Positions 60,651-64,000 of a DNA stretch of 64,000 bases are shown piece after piece. The notes under the pieces are model-generated. The model ran no database searches and was not told the origin of the DNA. It saw nothing but the letters and a program-made list of their open reading frames with translations. Within the stretch, counting starts at the first letter, position 1, and the number at the start of each line of letters is the position of its first letter. This DNA is from Phorcus lineatus. Taxonomy: Eukaryota; Mollusca; Gastropoda; Trochida; Trochidae. Both the position numbers and the translations under genes were made by a program. Location of the stretch: assembly GCA_921293015.1 (NCBI GenBank), contig OV121084.1, forward strand, positions 19,224,960-19,288,959. The letters run 5' to 3'.

Positions 60651-62440
60651 TCATTGTCACTTTCATAAAGTGTAATTCGATCTTTAAAAATAAGTTTCGT
60701 CTTATTTGGTAAAATGTTCATAAAAAAACAATTGGTCGGCTTTCAATGTCCATTATGGACTTATGAAGTTTACTATATTCCCATATATACTTTACAATTC
60801 TTTCAACCTTTTTAAAATGTTCCCCATAATTAGAAATATTAAGAATACTTTATTACGCAGGACCTTATCATATTTCATTGTTTCTTATAAATATGAAAAA
60901 TCTCGTTCTCTATGGCGTTCTGTCAAGGGATGGCGTGTTATGATTTATTTGTGAAAACATTGAACGTTAAACAGAGCTTTCATTTAAAGCATCCGTTTTA
61001 GTATAGTAATTGTAGGTATCGAGTGTCTGAAACCTTTGTGTAATATGAGCGTTTGAATTTTATTTGAAATGACATTAAACCGTAAGGTCATTTAAACACA
61101 ATGGACAACTTTAATTTATTTTATTTGATCCATCGCGATTTATCACAGTAAAGTAACAGTGATGTTGAAATTAATATACTTCTGTTATATAACATTTTAC
61201 ATTGTTCTATTTAAATTGTTATTTATCGTATTGTTAACGAGATGAAATCTGAGCACAAAGAGTGCAATCAAATTGAAAACAGCAGGTAAGTATGTTGTTT
61301 TGTTTTAATTATTTAACGGTGAAATACTCAAATGCCGAACATATCGACTGAAATTTAATCTTTGATACTTGAAAATTATGATGACTTACTCTCCTCCATT
61401 GCGTATTCATTCAATCTGGACATGCATAATAAGGACATAAACGTATTAAAGGCTCCTATCTAATACCAGTCGTGAAGTATAGAACATGTGAATCGGTGCC
61501 GCTGTATATGTAAAGAGATGCTATGACTGGCAGGATTCCATTTAGTTTCACGTGAATTTCATTGTAAGCACTAACATTATATATTCTCTCATACTTGTAA
61601 CCTGATAAAACCGTTTTATTCACATGCTGACATGGTCTGACATTTATGACATCACTTACAGCCCCGCTGACACAGATGTGAATTGATAATAAAGAAAAAT
61701 GTTTTACTCTCAATTAAAACGTATCAATGTGCGTTTGTAGCAATATATGAACTTTTGACAATCTGTTAATTAACTGACAAGCTCTAAATTATCATACAAT
61801 CATATTTTAAAATTGTAATTTATATCATATTTTATGTCATTTTGATAAGTCTACATTCGTTTCCGTTTTTAATTTTGTCTCTTTTAATAACACAAAAGGT
61901 TCTATGGTTTGAGTTGAAATATGGCGATTGCAACTTATAACACTTTAAAAGATTGTAACAATAATCTATATGCATTCGTACAAGCACCCCTATCTTTTTA
62001 ACTATGTAAAATGTGAAACATAAAATGTTACCTTGTTACATAATCCAAAGCTTTTAGATTTATAGATGATAGTAAAATTTTACATAATGGCATATCAATG
62101 CATATGTAAATTGAATCTTTCTGACAATATTCAGAGATATTCTATATAATTTCATCTGAAAAAAATTGACTGAATTGTTCAACGTGTTATTAAAATGTCA
62201 ACTTTTTTATCTTTTACAAATCACATATCTTCATGGTATTATTATATTTTAATACGAATCTAAATTTGGAGGAACAAACAGTATGTTCATCTAATTTCAT
62301 TAAATCGGTAAAGATAGACAATAGTATCATATAATGTAAGACATAATGATAAAAATATTTTAAGGTTAATAAAAGTAAGTTTCGGTTTATGAACCCGTAG
62401 TCTCCGCACTGATCAAGATGTAAGTAAGGAGTTTTAAAGG
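60650..62440. other. Intergenic, AT-rich
   Basis: 61440-61720 is slightly more balanced (ACAGCCCCGCTGACACAGAT near 61659). The rest is AT-rich spacer without features. An 85-codon minus ORF at 61456-61713 lacks support. Confidence 0.5.
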
Positions 62441-62810
62441 CTCAGGGGGCGATCTTATCTTCAAATATAGTGACTTTACTACATGAAACTTTGTTGCTTA
62501 ATACGCATGCGCGGCGGTATTGAGCCAACCACTGGGTGTTATTGAAATAAACCGTTATCATACCAGCGGGACATTAATCCGAAAGCCACTGGGGATCATT
62601 AGAGCCGATTATTTGCCCATTATAATCAATAGTAGGTATATTACACAGACTAGGATTATTTGCTTGCGATTAAATAGCTTACTGCAATCACACACATGGA
62701 ATAAATGTCACAGGGAGATTAAGTAGGATAACACCGGTTGGGGCATGGTCCGATTCGGAATCCGCATTTCTACAGAGGCAACAGTTTCTTGACACACCGA
62801 TTATCTATTC
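62440..62810. promoter_or_regulatory. Candidate distal regulatory block (62.5 kb)
   Basis: CpG-bearing, balanced sequence starting with ACGCATGCGCGGCGG (62503 onward), whose CGCATGCGC matches the core of an NRF1 site. It continues through CCAACCACTGGGTGTTATTG (62525) to GGTCCGATTCGGAATCCGCA (62747). The 68-codon ORF at 62520-62726 has no domain. Confidence 0.33.
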
Positions 62811-63204
62811 ATATGAACACTACGATATCAATTTCTTTACCATTTGTCACTCATAAGTTCTTTTTAAAGTCTTAGTTCGTTTTATTTTTAAAATTCACCG
62901 TATTGTTTATCTTCTTTGTGTATTATTAATATGTTTTATCGCGAAACTTCCAAATCTGTGAAATTTTGAATCATGTATATCATTTATGATTCTCTCGGAG
63001 CTGTGTTTTAATTAGTTTCAAGAAAAGTTTAAACTTTAGATCTCTTGAAGTCTAAATATAACTCCATTTTCAAATTTTGTCTTTTGATTTATAAATAATT
63101 CGAAAGAAAGCACGACTGGTTTATTTTGAATACGGGAACTTTATTGTTTTATCGGTATCATATTTGCATTGAAAGGTCGACTGGTATGTATTTTTATACA
63201 ATTT

Positions 63205-63425
63205 GGTATGTATGTACGTATGTACGTATGTATGTACGTATGTATGTATGTATGTATGTATGTATGTATGTATGTATGTATGTATGTATGTATGTATGTA
63301 TGTATGTATGTATGTATGTATGCATGCATGCATGTATATATGTATGTTTGTTTTTATGTATGTTTTTATGTATGCATGCATATATGTATGTACGTATGTT
63401 TTTATGTTTTTATGTATGTATGTTA
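63205..63425. repeat. (TATG)n tetranucleotide microsatellite
   Basis: TATG/TACG repeats, nearly pure (TATG)n from 63233 to 63322, then degenerate TGCATGCA and TTTTTATG variants. ORFs such as (MYVC)n and (YIHT)n arise because no frame of the 4-mer contains a stop. Confidence 0.97.
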
Positions 63426-64000
63426 TAAAGAACGAAAAAGCTTTAAGATGACCACCCAGCAACTATTTATATTGCGGTGGACAATGAAATTATCTGTGAT
63501 TTGGTTTCTTACCTAGATTTGTCGGTTACCTAGCTTATCATAGCTTATCTTGTTTTTATCGAATTGCTTTCTAGCTGCATCGAAAGTACTATTACTACAG
63601 GGTAATGATATAATTTGTGCGCTTTGAGCATGCCTATGAATGGAAATAGCGAAACACAAATGGACTATTATCATTTTTATCATTAACTTCACATTCCGCA
63701 CAAACAAAGTTAACTTTTTGATAATCTTTAAAGAAAATATCAATGGTATCTCACATATAAAAACAAATTAGCATTGCCAACCATGTTGTTGAGAAAAACA
63801 TTCATATAAAAAATCAGTTTCGTTCCTGAAACATCTATGAATATAAATGTTTCACTATTTAAAATATTTGCCATGTTAAACACATACTGAATGGTTGCTG
63901 GATGTTAGGTTAACAGAGTTCTATTCACACAGTAACTACTTCAACTTCAAATACGTGTATCCATTGGTTGTTCAATCCAGACTACGCTGGTCATTCTGGA
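63426..64000. other. Intergenic, AT-rich end of window
   Basis: No recognised gene, array or site up to the window edge. Confidence 0.5.

Noticed and set aside
63121-63516. (MYVC)n and (YIHT)n ORFs up to 115 codons
   Set aside because: A tetranucleotide microsatellite with no stop in any frame; not coding.

Overview
The window is animal nuclear DNA. It carries the 3' half of a Meis/homothorax-type TALE homeobox gene on the + strand, followed by about 26 kb with no gene I can recognise. Four short exons encode recognisable TALE protein: 4530-4606, 33764-33903, 35699-35773 and 36076-36413. They are bounded by splice sites and their phases fit. Long introns, AT-rich spacers, minisatellites and the lack of any long ORF point to a bilaterian genome. 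A lophotrochozoan, probably a mollusc, is my best guess. It rests on the C-terminus, which ends in QDIHAG and is HPHH-bearing like the long vertebrate MEIS1 tail, and on scattered copies of an AAGGGAGATAACT-type word that I associate from memory with molluscan DNA. The species is not determined.

Layout: 1-4529 is the tail of an upstream intron. 4530-4606 encodes the TALE loop through Trp48 of the homeodomain. 4607-33763 is a 29,157-bp intron that splits the Trp48 codon. It alternates AT-rich spacers and minisatellites with many blocks of mixed composition that look like conserved non-coding (enhancer) DNA. 33764-33903 completes recognition helix 3 and offers two in-phase donors, a GC donor and a GT donor 81 nt downstream. 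35699-35773 and 36076-36413 encode the Met/His/Gly-rich C-terminal tail and the stop. The 3' UTR probably runs to just past an AATAAA at 37928.

Downstream, 38-64 kb holds tandem repeats (37, about 60, 49, 33, about 122 and 58 bp units), (GA)n, (TA)n and (TATG)n microsatellites, and several blocks that look regulatory (45.5, 48.2, 51.7, 55.7, 58.9, 60.1 and 62.5 kb). This is the arrangement expected of a regulatory desert beside a developmental gene. Conservation was not tested here.

How it fits together: the only supported product is a MEIS-class transcription factor, which partners with PBC/Exd and Hox proteins. The introns contain exact TALE target words (TGATTGACAG twice, a CTGTCAATTGACAG palindrome, TGATTGAT beside TGACAG), so autoregulation is a reasonable but unproven idea. 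The most specific new observation is the nested GC/GT donor pair. It would give protein forms with or without a 27-residue basic, Ser-rich insert directly after the homeodomain.
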